Source: Chitinophagaceae bacterium
GTDB lineage: Bacteria; Bacteroidota; Bacteroidia; Chitinophagales; Chitinophagaceae
NCBI GenBank assembly: GCA_016722465.1
Contig: JADKJC010000002.1
Coordinates: forward strand, 634,501 to 698,500
Direction of reading: 5' to 3'
DNA: 64,000 bases
Part shown: one piece after another, positions 63,301 to 64,000 of the stretch
How positions within the stretch are numbered: position 1 is the stretch's first letter
How the letters are laid out: each line of letters opens with the position of its first letter
The notes under the pieces: model-generated
What the model saw: only the letters and a program-made list of their open reading frames with translations
Told to the model about the DNA's origin: nothing
Database searches by the model: none
Program-made: the position numbers and the translations under genes

Positions 63301-63703
63301 CAAACCAAATGGGCTACCCTCCAACGTTATTAATGCCATGGCTTACGATACGCTAAGGTTTAAACTACTGGTAGCAACAGACAGTGGCATTGTTTTCTGG
63401 GAGCCGTTGTGCATTAATCCTTATTGCAACCTGTATGCTTTTAAAGCTGCAGTGGATGCTGAAACCATTGCGAATGGCAACTGGAGTAATGCGGCGGTGT
63501 GGAATACAGGCAAGGTTCCGGATTCTGCCACCAGTGTGACTATTAAGCACAATATAACAGTGGATATAAATAGCAATTGCCGGTCGCTTGATGTAAATGC
63601 TGCTGTAACCGTTACTTTGCAAACGGGTAAAAATCTTACCATTTACTCTGATAAAGGCAGTACCATTTATACAGGCAATGAACAAAGGCGGCGAAGGCGG
63701 TAA
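60391..63703 (+). CDS. Secreted M4 metalloprotease fused to a propeller (frameshifted)
   Basis: The first part has a signal peptide (LLLLLPVVLLAQ), an FTP propeptide (EVKKLHQYYKGIKVEHGVVN) and PepSY-like parts. The A8 run at 61614-61621 breaks the frame. The other frame continues VSSSPDVYNSFFLKNAFWSR, GRMTFGDGNN, then DICAHEMGHAITETTS (HExxH zinc motif), ESGALNEAFSDIW (third ligand Glu) and GVHSNSGVLNKWF (active-site His). After ~residue 640 follow propeller repeats like those of two-component regulators (KLSDLTGVRFNDIKADYNGN, FWVAQSG). Corrected length is 1103 residues. The end, YTGNEQRRRRR, looks out of frame, so more may be missing. Confidence 0.8.
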
Positions 63704-63745
63704 TACATTCAAACCGGCATAAAAATTTCCTGCCCGACAATCCAT

Positions 63746-63783
63746 AAAAAAGCCCTGCCGGTAAAATGGCAGGGCGATTTTTT
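63746..63783. terminator. Bidirectional terminator between the protease gene and lysA
   Basis: GCCCTGCC and GGCAGGGC form an eight-pair stem around GGTAAAAT-type loop bases, with A6 on the left and T7 on the right, so it can stop both converging genes. Confidence 0.92.
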
Positions 63784-63793
63784 ATTGCAGCAG

Positions 63794-64000
63794 TTATTCT
63801 ATCACCTGGTTCTTCAGCAAATCTTCAAACGTATCCCTCCTTCTTATCAGTTTTGCAACACCCTCTTTCAGCAATACTTCAGCGGGTTTTAAGCGGCTGT
63901 TGAAATTGCTGCTCATTTCAAAACCATAAGCACCGGCATTGTAAAATACCAGGAAATCACCTTCTCTTACTTCATTCAATTTCCTGTCCCAGGCAAAAGT
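63794..64000 (-). CDS. lysA: Diaminopimelate decarboxylase, C-terminal part
   Basis: The visible end reads TFAWDRKLNEVREGDFLVFY, NAGAYGFEMSSNFNSRLKPA, then EVLLKEGVAKLIRRRDTFED. This is the C-terminal region of LysA (GAYG, FNxRxRPAEVL, IRRRxTxEDL). The enzyme makes lysine from meso-diaminopimelate with PLP. The gene enters from the right edge; its N-terminal barrel is outside the window. Confidence 0.9.
   Translation of the reverse strand, partial: TFAWDRKLNEVREGDFLVFYNAGAYGFEMSSNFNSRLKPAEVLLKEGVAKLIRRRDTFEDLLKNQVIE

Overview
The window looks like a chromosomal segment of a Bacteroidota bacterium, most likely of the Chitinophagales/Chitinophagaceae. The evidence is a SusC/SusD pair, a short (~290 aa) primary sigma factor, bS16 with the long Bacteroidota C-terminal tail, secreted fibre proteins opening with the AQNVGIGTT signature, FG-GAP and two-component-type propellers, and promoters of the Bacteroidota TTTG / TAnnTTTG type (best example in front of tRNA-Glu). 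No phage, integrase, insertion sequence or CRISPR array was seen. By eye the base composition is even, in the low 40s % GC.

Layout. 0-3.2 kb: N-terminus of glmS, a secreted histidine phosphatase and a PQQ-type propeller. 3.2-13 kb: an accessory block of surface and secreted proteins on the minus strand. It holds three YadA-head fibre genes, two of them with S74 self-processing chaperone ends, an FG-GAP propeller gene, fragments of further fibre genes and a broken copy of the dinB end. 13.6-19.4 kb: a small Pro/Lys-rich secreted protein, a DUF4160/DUF2442 pair, and a NarL-type response regulator with two tandem TPR histidine kinases; three copies of one palindrome lie in this block. 19.5-26.4 kb: housekeeping genes dinB, rimM, rpsP, ffh and rpoD, plus an ECF sigma / anti-sigma-type pair. 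26.7-43.9 kb: mostly plus strand, with an LptF/G permease, exported superoxide dismutase, M20 dipeptidase, hslR, trmD, tRNA-Glu, hisS, a DUF4836 lipoprotein, an ABC/FtsX pair, thiolase and rlmN. 44.2-53.6 kb: a SusC/SusD/lipoprotein uptake operon, divergent from a pseudokinase, a LytS-type kinase and a LytTR regulator. 53.6-60.2 kb: a beta-CASP nuclease, small conserved genes, a Crp-type regulator and a Gly-rich membrane-tethered papain-like protease. 60.4-64 kb: a secreted M4 protease fused to a propeller, then the end of lysA.

An unusual number of genes are interrupted. Nine genes carry eleven frameshifts, most of them a one-base indel in a short homopolymer, and two more genes (ffh and a crp-type gene) carry in-frame stops. 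Because ffh is normally essential and single-copy, most of these are probably errors in the sequence rather than real mutations. Each broken gene is therefore annotated as one locus with the lesion stated. The lesions most likely to be real are the truncated fragments (dinB, luxR, fibre tails), since whole segments are missing there.

Candidates for new biology are the fibre cluster with exchangeable heads and tails, the three-gene sensor set with a kinase-like protein lacking the phospho-acceptor histidine, a receiver domain lacking its phospho-acceptor aspartate, and the repeated palindrome around the TPR-kinase locus.
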